A stretch of 64,000 nt of DNA from Pseudomonadota bacterium (GTDB taxonomy: Bacteria > Pseudomonadota > Gammaproteobacteria > Steroidobacterales > Steroidobacteraceae), in contig JAEWAF010000134.1 of assembly GCA_023391815.1 (NCBI GenBank), positions 1 through 64,000 of the forward strand. The letters are read 5' to 3'. This document shows, in pieces, positions 40,694 through 50,109 of the stretch. Position numbers and translations under genes: made by a program. Position 1 is the first letter of the stretch, and each line of letters starts with the position of its first letter. The notes under the pieces are model-generated. The model searched no databases. It had not been told where the DNA came from and worked only from the letters and a program-made list of their open reading frames with translations.

Positions 40694-42277
40694 ATGCCGA
40701 TTCTTCAGGGGGCTCGCCGCCTCACCGCCGCGCTCGGTCTGGCGACGCTCAGTTTGGTTCCTTTTGCCGGGGACGCCCTGGCGTCCAGCACCATCCAGTC
40801 GACCGCGGTCTCGGTCACCATCCAGGCCGACAAGCCGGGCGCCAAGATCGATCGCAATCTGTATGGCCAGTTCGCCGAGCATCTGGGCCATGGCATTTAC
40901 GAAGGCATCTGGGTCGGCGAGGACTCATCGATTCCCAACACACGCGGCTATCGCAACGACGTGGTCGCGGCGTTGAAGAAGTTGAAAGTGCCGGTCGTGC
41001 GTTGGCCCGGCGGCTGCTTCGCTGACGAATATCACTGGCGCGAAGGCATCGGCCCGCGCGACCAGCGACCGGTGAAGGTGAACACGCACTGGGGCGCGGT
41101 GGAAGAGCCGAATTCTTTCGGCACCCATGAATTTCTCGATTTCGCCGAGCTGATCGGCGCGGACGCGTATGTATCGGGCAACGTCGGTTCGGGCACCCCG
41201 CAGGAAATGGCGGAGTGGGTCGAGTACATCACGTCCGATACGAAATCGACGCTCGCCGAGTTGCGCCGTAAGAACGGCCGTGAGAAGCCGTGGAAGCTGC
41301 CGTACTTCGGTGTGGGCAATGAAACCTGGGGCTGTGGCGGCAACATGCGGCCGGAATATTTCGCGGATCTGTACAAGCAGTTCGCGACCTTCGTGAAGGC
41401 ACCGCGCGACAACCGCCCGTTGAAGATCGCCAGCGGTGCGAACGTCGCCGACTATCACTGGACGGAAGTGATGTTGTCGCAGGCCGCCAAGCACATGGAC
41501 GCGTACTCTCTGCACTATTACACCTTCCCCGGTCGCTGGGAGGACAAGGGTTCGTCGATCGGCTTCACCGAGGATGCGTGGGCGTCGACGCTCACTCATG
41601 CGATCCGCATGGAGGAGCTGGTGTCGAAGCACTCGGCCATCATGGACAAGTACGATCCGGACAAGAAAGTCGGTCTCTATGTCGACGAATGGGGCACCTG
41701 GTACGACCCAGAGCCGGGCCGCAATCCGGGCTTCCTGTATCAGCAGAACACGCTGCGTGACGCACTCGTGGCGTCGCTGACGCTCGATATTTTTCATCGC
41801 CACGCGGATCGCGTGAAGATGGCGAACATCGCGCAGATGGTGAACGTGCTGCAGGCGATGATCCTCACCGACAAGGAGAAGATGACGCTCACGCCGACCT
41901 ATCACGTGTTCGAAATGTACATCCCGTTCCAGGGTGCGACGTCTCTGCCCGCTGAGGTTCAGTCGCCGACGTATTCGCGTGGTGAGTGGTCGCTGCCGCA
42001 GGTGTCTGTGTCGGCGGCGCGCGATGTGAATGGGAAGTTGCAGATTGCGTTTACCAACGTCGATCCGAACAAGGCCGCTTCGGTGTCGACGAAGATCAAC
42101 GGCGCGAACTTCAAGACGGCTTCGGGTCGGGTTCTCACTGCACCGGCGCTTGATGCGCGGAATACGTTCGATAAGCCTGAGTCGGTGAAGCCGGCGCCGT
42201 TCAAGGCGTCGAAGAAAGGGAATGAATTGCGGGTTGAGCTGCCGCCGAAGTCGGTGGTTGTCGTCACCGTCGAGTAA
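40694..42277 (+). CDS. Exported alpha-L-arabinofuranosidase (GH51)
   Basis: 527 residues with a signal peptide (hydrophobic core 'LTAALGLATLSLVPFAG', cleavage near A30/S31). GH51 barrel: acid/base Glu210 ('GVGNETWGCGG'), nucleophile Glu332 ('LYVDEWGTWYDPE'), and a C-terminal beta domain. It should release L-arabinose from arabinan or arabinoxylan side chains in the periplasm or outside. The intracellular paralogue in the importer unit differs in sequence and length, so the two split the work between polymer and oligomer. It is last in the catabolic unit. Confidence 0.94.
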   Translation: MPILQGARRLTAALGLATLSLVPFAGDALASSTIQSTAVSVTIQADKPGAKIDRNLYGQFAEHLGHGIYEGIWVGEDSSIPNTRGYRNDVVAALKKLKVPVVRWPGGCFADEYHWREGIGPRDQRPVKVNTHWGAVEEPNSFGTHEFLDFAELIGADAYVSGNVGSGTPQEMAEWVEYITSDTKSTLAELRRKNGREKPWKLPYFGVGNETWGCGGNMRPEYFADLYKQFATFVKAPRDNRPLKIASGANVADYHWTEVMLSQAAKHMDAYSLHYYTFPGRWEDKGSSIGFTEDAWASTLTHAIRMEELVSKHSAIMDKYDPDKKVGLYVDEWGTWYDPEPGRNPGFLYQQNTLRDALVASLTLDIFHRHADRVKMANIAQMVNVLQAMILTDKEKMTLTPTYHVFEMYIPFQGATSLPAEVQSPTYSRGEWSLPQVSVSAARDVNGKLQIAFTNVDPNKAASVSTKINGANFKTASGRVLTAPALDARNTFDKPESVKPAPFKASKKGNELRVELPPKSVVVVTVE

Positions 42278-42295
42278 GAGTCGGAGTCGGACTCA

Positions 42296-42398
42296 GAGGC
42301 TCAGTGGTTCGCAGCGCCGGGAAGGAGACACCCCACCCTGACGCTGCGAGCCACCGAGGCTTCTTGGGTACCTCTACTAACAATGCGAGCCACCGAGC
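42296..42398. repeat. Intergenic hairpin and dispersed GCGAGCCACCGAG elements
   Basis: GGCTCAGTGGTTCGCAGCG at about 42298-42316 pairs imperfectly with CGCTGCGAGCCACCGAGGC at 42342-42360, an arm of about 19 bases that could terminate the arabinofuranosidase transcript. The core GCGAGCCACCGAG recurs at 42385-42397 and in both flanks of the Rhs island (22040s, 27200s), so it is a dispersed element of this genome. Confidence 0.5.
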
Positions 42399-42484
42399 GC
42401 CTCTTCGACAACTCCACTACCCTAACAAGCGGGCACCTGCCCTCTTCGGGGACAGCAATCACGCGCCGAGCCCACTTACAAACT

Positions 42485-43357
42485 TCAGCCCGCAAACAAC
42501 CCCGGCGGTAGCCCGCGAACCCCACCCGGATCCACCTCAAACAAACATCCCGCGAACGTTTCTTTACTCCGATCGAGCCCCTTCGCCGCCGAAGTAACGA
42601 ACATCCGATCCAACCCCGGCCCGGCAAACGTCACACTGGTAATCTGCGGTGCCGGCAAGTGGATCTCACGGTCGAGCTTCGCATCCGGCGACCACCGGCT
42701 GATGCGCGAGCCGCCCCAGTGGGCGATCCAAACGTAACCTTCGGCATCCACGGTCATCCCATCTGGAAAACCGATGTCCCCGGTGAACTTCAGCCAAACC
42801 TGTTTGTTGCTGAGCTCGCCGTCGGCAGACAGATCGAAGCGGTACACCGTGCGTCGATCCGTGTCGTTGTGATACATGAGCTCCTGCTTGGGACTGAAAG
42901 CCGGGCCGTTCGTCACCTTGTAGCCTTCGTCGACGCGACGAACGCTCATGTCCGGCCGCATGCAATATAACGAGCCGGTCGCCTCGACGATGGCGGCATC
43001 CATCGTGCCCGCCCAGATGCGACCATGCTGATCCACCTTGGCGTCGTTCAATCGATTGCCCGGATACTGCGGCTCCGGATCGACGATGTGACGGAGCGCG
43101 AAGGGTTCGAGATCCAGCTCATAGAAGCCGCTCTGCAGGCCCGCAATGAAGCCCGGTTTGTCCCGCCGCTCCACCACCCACCCAATCCGCTCGGGCATCG
43201 ACCATCGCTTCACACTGCGATCGGCGAGCGAGTAGCGATACAGGAACTGCGACAGGATATCGACCCAGAAGATGGCGTTCTGTCGGGCGGACCACAGCGG
43301 CCCCTCGCCCAGCTCATCTCTCTCGTCACGAGCGATGACGCGCCATACCTCAGCCAT
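42485..43357 (-). CDS. SMP-30/gluconolactonase-family arabinonolactonase
   Basis: A 290-residue six-bladed beta-propeller of the SMP-30/regucalcin family. 'DELGEGPLWSARQNAIFWVD' supplies the metal ligand Glu18 and the first blade. 'NRLNDAKVDQHGRIWAGTMD' supplies the Asn/Asp ligands, and 'GFPDGMTVDAEGYVWIAHWG' the remaining Asp. It should hydrolyse L-arabinono-1,4-lactone to L-arabonate, step two of the pathway. It is last gene of the epimerase-dehydratase-lactonase unit, 72 bp after the dehydratase. It is cytoplasmic. Confidence 0.9.
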   Translation of the reverse strand: MAEVWRVIARDERDELGEGPLWSARQNAIFWVDILSQFLYRYSLADRSVKRWSMPERIGWVVERRDKPGFIAGLQSGFYELDLEPFALRHIVDPEPQYPGNRLNDAKVDQHGRIWAGTMDAAIVEATGSLYCMRPDMSVRRVDEGYKVTNGPAFSPKQELMYHNDTDRRTVYRFDLSADGELSNKQVWLKFTGDIGFPDGMTVDAEGYVWIAHWGGSRISRWSPDAKLDREIHLPAPQITSVTFAGPGLDRMFVTSAAKGLDRSKETFAGCLFEVDPGGVRGLPPGLFAG

Positions 43358-43429
43358 GTTTTTTCCTCACCCAAAAACGAAAAGCTCCCGCGCAAGAGTA
43401 CCTCGCGCGGGAGCATGAAAGAACTGAAA

Positions 43430-45241
43430 TCAGTGATTGTGGCGCGGCACGCCCTTGGTCTGGGCCAGCCGTTGATACTTCACCGCCGACTCGAGCACCG
43501 CGCCCGTCTCGGCCTGGCCGATATCCGCGCGTTGCAGTTCCTGCCAAGGCGTCTGGCTGGCAGGAATCGGGTAGCCGCCCGCGTCCTGCAATGCCTGACG
43601 GCGCCGATTCAATTCTTCGTCGCTGATCAGAATGTTCGCTTCGCCTTTGCGCAGATCGATGCGTACGCGATCGCCGGACTTCAACAGCGCGAGACCGCCG
43701 CCCACCGCCGCTTCCGGCGAAGCGTTCAAGATCGACGGCGAACCCGAGGTGCCCGACTGCCGTCCGTCGCCGATGCACGGCAGATTGTGAATGCCCGCTT
43801 TGATCAGATTCACCGGCGGCCGCATGTTCACGACTTCGGCCGCGCCCGGATAACCGATCGGACCGGCACCGCGCATGAACATCATCGTGTTTTCATCAAT
43901 GCCCAATGACGGGTCGTCGATGCGCGCGTGATAATCCTCCGGGCCATCGAACACGATCGCGCGACCCTCGAACGCTTCCGGATCGTTCGGATTCGAAAGG
44001 TAGCGCGCGCGGAACTCATCCGAGATCACGCTCGTCTTCATGATGGCCGAGTCGAACAGGTTTCCACGCAGCACGGTGAAGCCCGCGCGCGTCTTCATCG
44101 GCTCGGCGAACGGCTTGATGACCTTCGTATCCAGGATGCTCGCGCCGCGGCAGTTATCGCCGATCGTGCTGCCATTCACGGTGAGCGCCTTCTCATGAAT
44201 CAAGCCCTGGCGCATCAACTCCGCTACGACAGCGGGCACACCGCCGGCGCGATAGTAATCCTCGCCGAGATATTCACCGGCGGGCTGCAGGTTCACGAGC
44301 AAAGGAATATCCAGGCCGTACTTCTGCCAGTCATCGATCGTCAGCTCGACACCGATGTGTCGCGCCAGCGCGTTCAGATGAATCGGCGCGTTGGTGGAGC
44401 CGCCGATGGCGGAGTTCACGCGGATCGCGTTGATGAAAGCTTCGCGAGTGAGAATGTCGGACGGCTTGCGGTCGGCCCACACCATCTCGACGATCTGTTT
44501 GCCGGTGAGGTACGCGCATTCCTGACGATCGCGCAACGGCGCGGGAATCGCGGCCGAGCCCGGAAGTGACATGCCGAGTGCCTCGGTGAGGCTGTTCATC
44601 GTGGTCGCGGTGCCCATGGTGTTGCAGTAACCAGTGGACGGCGCCGAGGACGCTACCAGTTTGATGAAGCCTTGATAGTCGATCTCGCCGGCGGCCAACA
44701 ATTCACGCGCGCGCCACACGATGGTGCCCGAGCCGGTGCGCATACCTTTGTACCAGCCGTTGAGCATCGGCCCGACCGACAGCGCGATTGCCGGCATGTT
44801 CACCGTCGCGGCCGCCATCAAACAGGCGGGTGTCGTCTTGTCACAGCCAACGGTGAGCACGACGCCGTCGAGCGGATAACCGAACAACACTTCCACCAGG
44901 CCGAGATACGCCAGATTGCGATCCAGGCCCGCGGTCGGGCGCTTGCCGGTTTCCTGAATGGGATGCACCGGAAATTCCAGCACGATGCCGCCCGCCTCGC
45001 GAACGCCTTCGCGCACGCGCTCGGCCAGCACGAGGTGATGACGATTACAGGGCGACAGATCGCTGCCGGTCTGCGCAATGCCGATGATGGGCTTGCCCGA
45101 TTGCAATTCCGCCAGCGACAGACCGAAGTTCATGTACCGTTCCAGGTACAGCGCGGTCATGTCCGCGTTGGCGGGATCGTCGAACCAGGCGCGCGAGCGC
45201 AGCCGACGCGAAGCGGACGGAGTGGAATTGGATGAGCTCAT
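43430..45241 (-). CDS. IlvD/Edd-family L-arabonate dehydratase
   Basis: A 603-residue Fe-S dehydratase. The conserved cysteines and binding segments are 'GSDLSPCNRHH', 'TVGCDKTTPACLMAA', 'GYCNTMGTATTMNSLTEALG' and 'CIGDGRQSGTSGSPSILNAS'. The fold and length match the sugar-acid branch (arabonate/xylonate dehydratase) rather than IlvD proper. It converts L-arabonate to L-2-keto-3-deoxyarabonate. I take the ATG at 45241; a TTG at 45262 is in frame. It lies between the epimerase and lactonase genes. Confidence 0.92.
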   Translation of the reverse strand: MSSSNSTPSASRRLRSRAWFDDPANADMTALYLERYMNFGLSLAELQSGKPIIGIAQTGSDLSPCNRHHLVLAERVREGVREAGGIVLEFPVHPIQETGKRPTAGLDRNLAYLGLVEVLFGYPLDGVVLTVGCDKTTPACLMAAATVNMPAIALSVGPMLNGWYKGMRTGSGTIVWRARELLAAGEIDYQGFIKLVASSAPSTGYCNTMGTATTMNSLTEALGMSLPGSAAIPAPLRDRQECAYLTGKQIVEMVWADRKPSDILTREAFINAIRVNSAIGGSTNAPIHLNALARHIGVELTIDDWQKYGLDIPLLVNLQPAGEYLGEDYYRAGGVPAVVAELMRQGLIHEKALTVNGSTIGDNCRGASILDTKVIKPFAEPMKTRAGFTVLRGNLFDSAIMKTSVISDEFRARYLSNPNDPEAFEGRAIVFDGPEDYHARIDDPSLGIDENTMMFMRGAGPIGYPGAAEVVNMRPPVNLIKAGIHNLPCIGDGRQSGTSGSPSILNASPEAAVGGGLALLKSGDRVRIDLRKGEANILISDEELNRRRQALQDAGGYPIPASQTPWQELQRADIGQAETGAVLESAVKYQRLAQTKGVPRHNH

Positions 45242-45265
45242 TGGGTTCGGCGTGAGTTCCAAGCG

Positions 45266-46435
45266 TTAGGGAGCGGCGGAGAAACGCAGCACCAGGGTGT
45301 TCACGTAGGTCTGGCCGGGATTCAGGCGCGCGGTGGGAAAGTCGTTGTGATTCGGCGAGTCCGGAAACACCTGCGGCTCCAGGCAGAATCCGTCGCCCTG
45401 TCGATAGACGCGCTGGCTCTTGCCGGTGCTGGTGGCATCCAGGAAATTGCCTGAATAGAACTGCACGCCCGGCGCGCTCGCCAAAAGCTCAAGCACGCGC
45501 CCGGACTGCGGGTCCTCGACGCGCGCCGCCGGTCGCAACTGTCCGGCCTGCCCATCGATGATGAAGTTATGGTCGTAGCCGCGGCCGATGCGGAGTTGCT
45601 CATCGCGACCGTCACGTATGCGCTCGCCGATGGTATGAGGCTTGGTGAAATCGAACGCCGTGCCCGCGACGGCGCGACGCTCGCCGGTCGGAATCAACGT
45701 GTCGTTCACCGGCGTGTATTTGCTCGCGAACAGAGTCAGTCGATGACCGAGCACGTCCGTCGGTGTCGCCTCGCCCGCCAGATTGAAATAGCTGTGATTG
45801 GTGATGTTGACGATGGTCGGCTTGTCCGTCGTCGCGCGGTATTCGATGCCCAGCTCGCTCTTGTCATTGAGCGTGTAGGTCGCAGTCACCTGCAGCTTGC
45901 CGGGATAGCCGCCTTCACCATCGGCACTGGTGTAAGTGAGCACCGCGCGCGCGGGCGAACCGGCGCTGACGGACTCGATCTTCCACAGCACTTTGTCGAA
46001 CCCGTGCTTGCCACCGTGCAAGTGATTGGGGCCGTCGTTGATCTCGAGCTGATATTGCTTGCCGTCGAGCGAGAACTTGCCGGCAGCGATGCGGTTGGCG
46101 TACCGGCCGACCGTCGCGCCGAAGTACTGCGGCTTGTCCAGATACTGTTGAGCGGTGGCGTAGCCGAGGACGACGTCAGCGGACTTGCCGTGACGGTCCG
46201 GGACCGACAATTGTTGAATCACGCCGCCAAGCGCCAGGATGCGCACCGACATGCCCTTGGCATTGGCCAGCTCGACCGACTCGACTTTTCGGCCATCGGC
46301 CAGCGATCCGAACTCACCCCGGCGGGCTTCCACCGCCCCCGCCACCGACGCGCCAAGACTGTTGACCACGAGCACCCCCACCAACCATCGACCTGCCGTT
46401 GCGACACCCTCGCGCCGAGCGCGACCGGATGCCAT
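45266..46435 (-). CDS. Exported aldose 1-epimerase (mutarotase)
   Basis: 389 residues with an N-terminal signal-like segment ('WLVGVLVVNSLGASVAGA'). The galactose-mutarotase beta-sandwich has the catalytic His in 'INDGPNHLHGGKHGFDK' and 'NITNHSYFNL', and the catalytic Glu in 'FCLEPQVFPDSPNHNDF'. It interconverts alpha and beta anomers of L-arabinose or galactose, probably in the periplasm. It is first gene of the unit whose promoter carries the conserved 9-mer. The ATG at 46435 is chosen because the longer upstream frame runs into the operator region. Confidence 0.9.
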   Translation of the reverse strand: MASGRARREGVATAGRWLVGVLVVNSLGASVAGAVEARRGEFGSLADGRKVESVELANAKGMSVRILALGGVIQQLSVPDRHGKSADVVLGYATAQQYLDKPQYFGATVGRYANRIAAGKFSLDGKQYQLEINDGPNHLHGGKHGFDKVLWKIESVSAGSPARAVLTYTSADGEGGYPGKLQVTATYTLNDKSELGIEYRATTDKPTIVNITNHSYFNLAGEATPTDVLGHRLTLFASKYTPVNDTLIPTGERRAVAGTAFDFTKPHTIGERIRDGRDEQLRIGRGYDHNFIIDGQAGQLRPAARVEDPQSGRVLELLASAPGVQFYSGNFLDATSTGKSQRVYRQGDGFCLEPQVFPDSPNHNDFPTARLNPGQTYVNTLVLRFSAAP

Positions 46436-46529
46436 CGGGACTTTGCCTGCCGCGACGGGGCGGCGCCACGAAACTGACTGTTGTTGTGTCACGAAAATCC
46501 TGGCCGGCGACTTGGGGAAGCACATTCTA

Positions 46530-46585
46530 ATACTCAGACAAAATGTCAGCAATTGTCTCGATGGACAAGCCCTGATTTGCCGCGA
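46530..46585 (-). promoter_or_regulatory. Promoter and candidate arabinose operator, epimerase unit
   Basis: Read toward the epimerase: TTGTCC, 17 bases, CATTTT, then TGTCTGAGT (46532-46540), with GACA and TGTC flanking across AAA as a small palindrome. The 9-mer begins right at the weak -10, as in the other two arabinose units, about 95 bp before the start codon. Confidence 0.5.
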
Positions 46586-46699
46586 AATGAATGTCGCCGA
46601 GCGCGCAAACCGACCCCAGCCGCTGCCTTTGGAGCCGGGATCGCGCAAAATCGCGCGACCTGGCGCCCCGCCAGCGCCCTCACCTTGCAGGAGTGAGTC

Positions 46700-48193
46700 G
46701 TGAAAGGAAGTCAAAAAGCCGGCGTGTTGATGTGGCTCCTCGCCGCCGTCGCCGGTCCGGCGCTCGGCGCCGAGTTGCTGATCGAGCAGGTCACGGTCGT
46801 CTCGCCTCAACTCACAGCTCCGCAACCCAAGCAGAACGTCTTGATTCGCGATGGACGGATCGTGTCCATCAGCCCGAAGCCAGTCAGCGCAAGCGCGGGC
46901 GCCACTCGTATCGACGGACGGGGCAAGTTCCTCACGCCGGGGCTCATGGACTCGCATGTCCATGTCGGCGAAGTCCCCGGCTTCCCGTTTCTCGCGGACA
47001 CCGACCCGGCAATGGCTCCGCTGCGCGAGGCATACATACGCCAACAACCTCGCAGTTATCTCTACTACGGCGTCACTCAGGTGCTGAATCTGATCAGCTC
47101 GCCCGAAGCCGCCGCAGCGTTCGAGGCACAGCCACAGCATCCGGACTTGTATCGTTGTGGCGCGGCGGTCGTGCTCGACGGCTACCCTTCAGTGTTCGTC
47201 GAAGACAAGTCCGCCCGCCATGCCGCCTTCCCGGACTATGTGTATGAGCCCGCCAACGCCGCCAAGCATCCGCTGCCCGCCGGTGATGACGCAGCTCAAC
47301 ACACGCCCGAAGTTGTCATTGGCAAGCTCGCGGCGAGCGGCGTTCGTTGTGTGAAGATTTTCATCGAGGACGGTTTCGGCGGTGCCAGCGACTGGCCGAT
47401 CATGAGCAAACAAACCTTGCAGCGAGTGCGCGCCGAGACTCGCAAGCGCGGCCTGCTGCTGATCGCTCACGCCAACGCCATCGACATGCAGCGCATTGCC
47501 GTCGAGGCGCAGGTCGACGTGATCGCGCATGGGCTGTGGAACTGGAACGAGCACGCCACCGATCAAGGAATGCCGCCGGCCATTGCCGCTCATCTGCGCG
47601 ACATCCATTCGAACAAGATCGGCTATCAACCGACCCTCCGAGTCATCGCCGGGCTGGCGGATTTGTTTCGTGAAGACACGTTGAAAGACCCCGCGTACGC
47701 CAAGGTCGTCCCGCCCAAATTGCTCGAGTGGTATGCCACCCCGGCGGCCCAGTGGTTCAAGGAACAAATGCGCCGGGAGATGGGCGGCGTGCCGGACATG
47801 AAAGCCATGCACATGTACATGGTCGTGAGCTCGTATGGCATGCGTGCCGCCAAATATCTGAATGGCCTCGGCCATCCGCTACTGCTCGGCAGTGACACGC
47901 CATCCGCGCCGACCTTCGGCGCGCAGCCGGGCTATGACACATATCGTGAGATGCGCATGATGGCGCAATCGGGAATTCCGCTGCCCGCGATCTTCCGGGC
48001 CGGCACCATCAACAACGCCAGGCAGTTCGGGCTGGACAAGGATTACGGCACGGTCGAGCCCGGCAAAGTGGCGAACCTCTTGCTGCTCACCGCGAACCCG
48101 CTCGAATCGATGCGCGCCTGGACCAGCATCGATCGCGTGATCCTGCGCGGCTCGGCGATCAACCGTGAATCGCTGGCCGCACCCCGCGAATAG
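46700..48193 (+). CDS. Exported amidohydrolase
   Basis: A 497-residue metal-dependent hydrolase with a signal peptide (about 1-23, 'MWLLAAVAGPALGA'). Amidohydrolase fold: DSHVHV with His86/His88, further His in 'LLIAHANAI' and 'DVIAHGLW', and the catalytic Asp in 'LLLGSDTPSAP'; the N- and C-terminal strands form the small beta-sandwich ('GKVANLLLLTANPL'). The substrate is unknown; imidazolonepropionase/dipeptidase-like relatives are many. The GTG start has CAGGAG ten bases upstream. It is divergent from the epimerase unit. Confidence 0.88.
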   Translation: MKGSQKAGVLMWLLAAVAGPALGAELLIEQVTVVSPQLTAPQPKQNVLIRDGRIVSISPKPVSASAGATRIDGRGKFLTPGLMDSHVHVGEVPGFPFLADTDPAMAPLREAYIRQQPRSYLYYGVTQVLNLISSPEAAAAFEAQPQHPDLYRCGAAVVLDGYPSVFVEDKSARHAAFPDYVYEPANAAKHPLPAGDDAAQHTPEVVIGKLAASGVRCVKIFIEDGFGGASDWPIMSKQTLQRVRAETRKRGLLLIAHANAIDMQRIAVEAQVDVIAHGLWNWNEHATDQGMPPAIAAHLRDIHSNKIGYQPTLRVIAGLADLFREDTLKDPAYAKVVPPKLLEWYATPAAQWFKEQMRREMGGVPDMKAMHMYMVVSSYGMRAAKYLNGLGHPLLLGSDTPSAPTFGAQPGYDTYREMRMMAQSGIPLPAIFRAGTINNARQFGLDKDYGTVEPGKVANLLLLTANPLESMRAWTSIDRVILRGSAINRESLAAPRE

Positions 48194-48341
48194 TTCCGCC
48201 TGATGGCAGGAGTACACGTCGTTACAGAAGTGCAAAGATTCTTAACATTCATTCGTGAGATTTCAGCCAGGCGCGGATGGACACCCGCGAGCGCACGGAC
48301 GCAGACTGCCGGGATAACGAGTCCCACAGGGGTGACAGCCA

Positions 48342-50105
48342 ATGAGCATGAAGCACGGATCCAAGCTGCTCGGTATCGCGACTGCCCTGGCGCTCTCGGG
48401 CGCGATCGGCCCGGCGCTGGCGCTGAATCCAGGCGACAGGGTCGATAATTTCCGCCTGCTCGATCACACCGGCGCGTCGCGCCAGCTCTATTACCTTTCC
48501 GACATGAAAGCCGTCGTGCTGATGGCGCAAGGCAACGGTTGCGAGGTCGTTCGCAAATCGCTGCCCGAACTGCAGGCACTGCGAGACAAATATCGCGCGC
48601 AAGGCGTCGAGCTGTTGATGATCAACTCCAACCTGGCCGACACGCGCGATGCCATCGCGAAGGAAGCAAAGGCGCAAGGCATCGATGTGCCCATCCTGCT
48701 CGATGAGACGCAGATCATCGGCGAATCGCTCGGCCTGAAGCGCAATGGCGAATTGATGGTCATCGACACCAAAGGCTGGAAGGTCGCGTATCGCGGTCCA
48801 GTGTCCGCTGGCGGCACTCCGTATGCCGCGAACGCGCTCGACGCAGTGATCAACGCAGCGCCCGTGAAGACCGCGCAGGTTGATGCCAGCAAGGGCAAAA
48901 GCTGCGATCTGAAATTCCCCGAAGCCGAGCGCAAGCAGGCGCACGCGAACATCTCTTATGAGAAAACTATCGCGCCGATGCTCATCGACAACTGCGTCAC
49001 CTGCCATCGGCAAGGCGGCATCGGTCCGTGGCAGATGACCAGCTACGAGATGATCAAAGGTTTCAGCCCGATGATTCGCGAAGTGGTGCGCACCGAGCGC
49101 ATGCCGCCCTGGCACGCCGATCCGCACTACAACGCATTCTCCAACGATCGCTCACTCAGCAAGGACGAAATCAAGAACCTGGTGCACTGGATCGAAGCGG
49201 GCTCGCCGCGCGGCTCGGGCAGCGATCCGCTGAAGGATTTGAAGAAACAGTGGCCGGAGTGGGCACTCGGCGAGCCGGATCTGATCGTCGAGATTCCCGC
49301 GTTCGAGGTGCCCGCGACCGGTGTGATCCCGTACCAGATGCCAATGGCCGACAACCCGCTCGGCCATGACGTGTGGGTTCGCGCCGTCGACTTCCAGCCG
49401 GGCGATCGCACTGTGCTCCATCACATCATCGCGACCATGGGCTCGAACGCGGAGAGCGTGCGCGACGGCGGCAGTCTCGGCGGTTATGTACCCGGCGCCG
49501 GCCCGATGCTGCTGCCGCCGGAAACGGGCGTGCTGATCAAGAAGGACGCGAAGTTCTTTTTCCAGATGCACTACACGGTGAGCGGCAAGCCGGCGCGCGA
49601 CGCGAGTCGGATGGGTTTGTATTTCCGAAAGGATGCGCCTCAGTATCAGATGCGTAGCGCCGTGTTGCTCAACCCGCGCCTGAAGATTCCGGCGAACACG
49701 AAAGAGCACACGGAGTCGGCCTCGAAGACATTCGACCACGACGTGATTGTTTACAACCTGCTGCCGCACTCGCATTTCCGCGGCAAAGCGTCGGACTTCA
49801 TCGCAACCTATCCCGATGGGCGCACCGAGGTGCTGCTGTCGGTGCCGAACTACGACTTCAACTGGCAAACCACGTACGAGCTGAAGACACCGAAGCTGCT
49901 GCCGGCGGGCACCAAGGTCACGCATCACACCACCTGGGACAACTCGGCGCAGAACAAAGCGAACCCCGATCCGAATCGGGTCGTGCCCTGGGGTCAGCAG
50001 ACCTGGGACGAAATGCTCTATGGCGTGATCCGTTATCGCTATGTCAACGAAAGCGACGCGGCGACGGCGGCGCCCGCGAAGGTGTCGCAGACGTCGGGAG
50101 AATGA
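48342..50105 (+). CDS. Redoxin - cytochrome c - copper monooxygenase-like fusion
   Basis: 587 residues with a signal peptide (about 1-27). Residues 30-175 form an AhpC/TSA-type thioredoxin domain with one Cys67 in NGC, lacking a resolving partner. A heme site CVTCH at 218-222 follows in 'MLIDNCVTCHRQGGIGPWQM', with 'MPPWHADP' and 'EIKNLVHWIEAG' as in DUF1587-type cytochromes. The C-terminal part (about 310-575) resembles the ascorbate-dependent type II copper monooxygenase fold, with 'VLHHIIATMG', 'FFFQMHYTVSG' and 'LLPHSHFRG' as candidate copper ligands. It is probably a periplasmic redox enzyme; the substrate is unknown. Confidence 0.8.
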   Translation: MSMKHGSKLLGIATALALSGAIGPALALNPGDRVDNFRLLDHTGASRQLYYLSDMKAVVLMAQGNGCEVVRKSLPELQALRDKYRAQGVELLMINSNLADTRDAIAKEAKAQGIDVPILLDETQIIGESLGLKRNGELMVIDTKGWKVAYRGPVSAGGTPYAANALDAVINAAPVKTAQVDASKGKSCDLKFPEAERKQAHANISYEKTIAPMLIDNCVTCHRQGGIGPWQMTSYEMIKGFSPMIREVVRTERMPPWHADPHYNAFSNDRSLSKDEIKNLVHWIEAGSPRGSGSDPLKDLKKQWPEWALGEPDLIVEIPAFEVPATGVIPYQMPMADNPLGHDVWVRAVDFQPGDRTVLHHIIATMGSNAESVRDGGSLGGYVPGAGPMLLPPETGVLIKKDAKFFFQMHYTVSGKPARDASRMGLYFRKDAPQYQMRSAVLLNPRLKIPANTKEHTESASKTFDHDVIVYNLLPHSHFRGKASDFIATYPDGRTEVLLSVPNYDFNWQTTYELKTPKLLPAGTKVTHHTTWDNSAQNKANPDPNRVVPWGQQTWDEMLYGVIRYRYVNESDAATAAPAKVSQTSGE

Positions 50106-50109
50106 TCGT

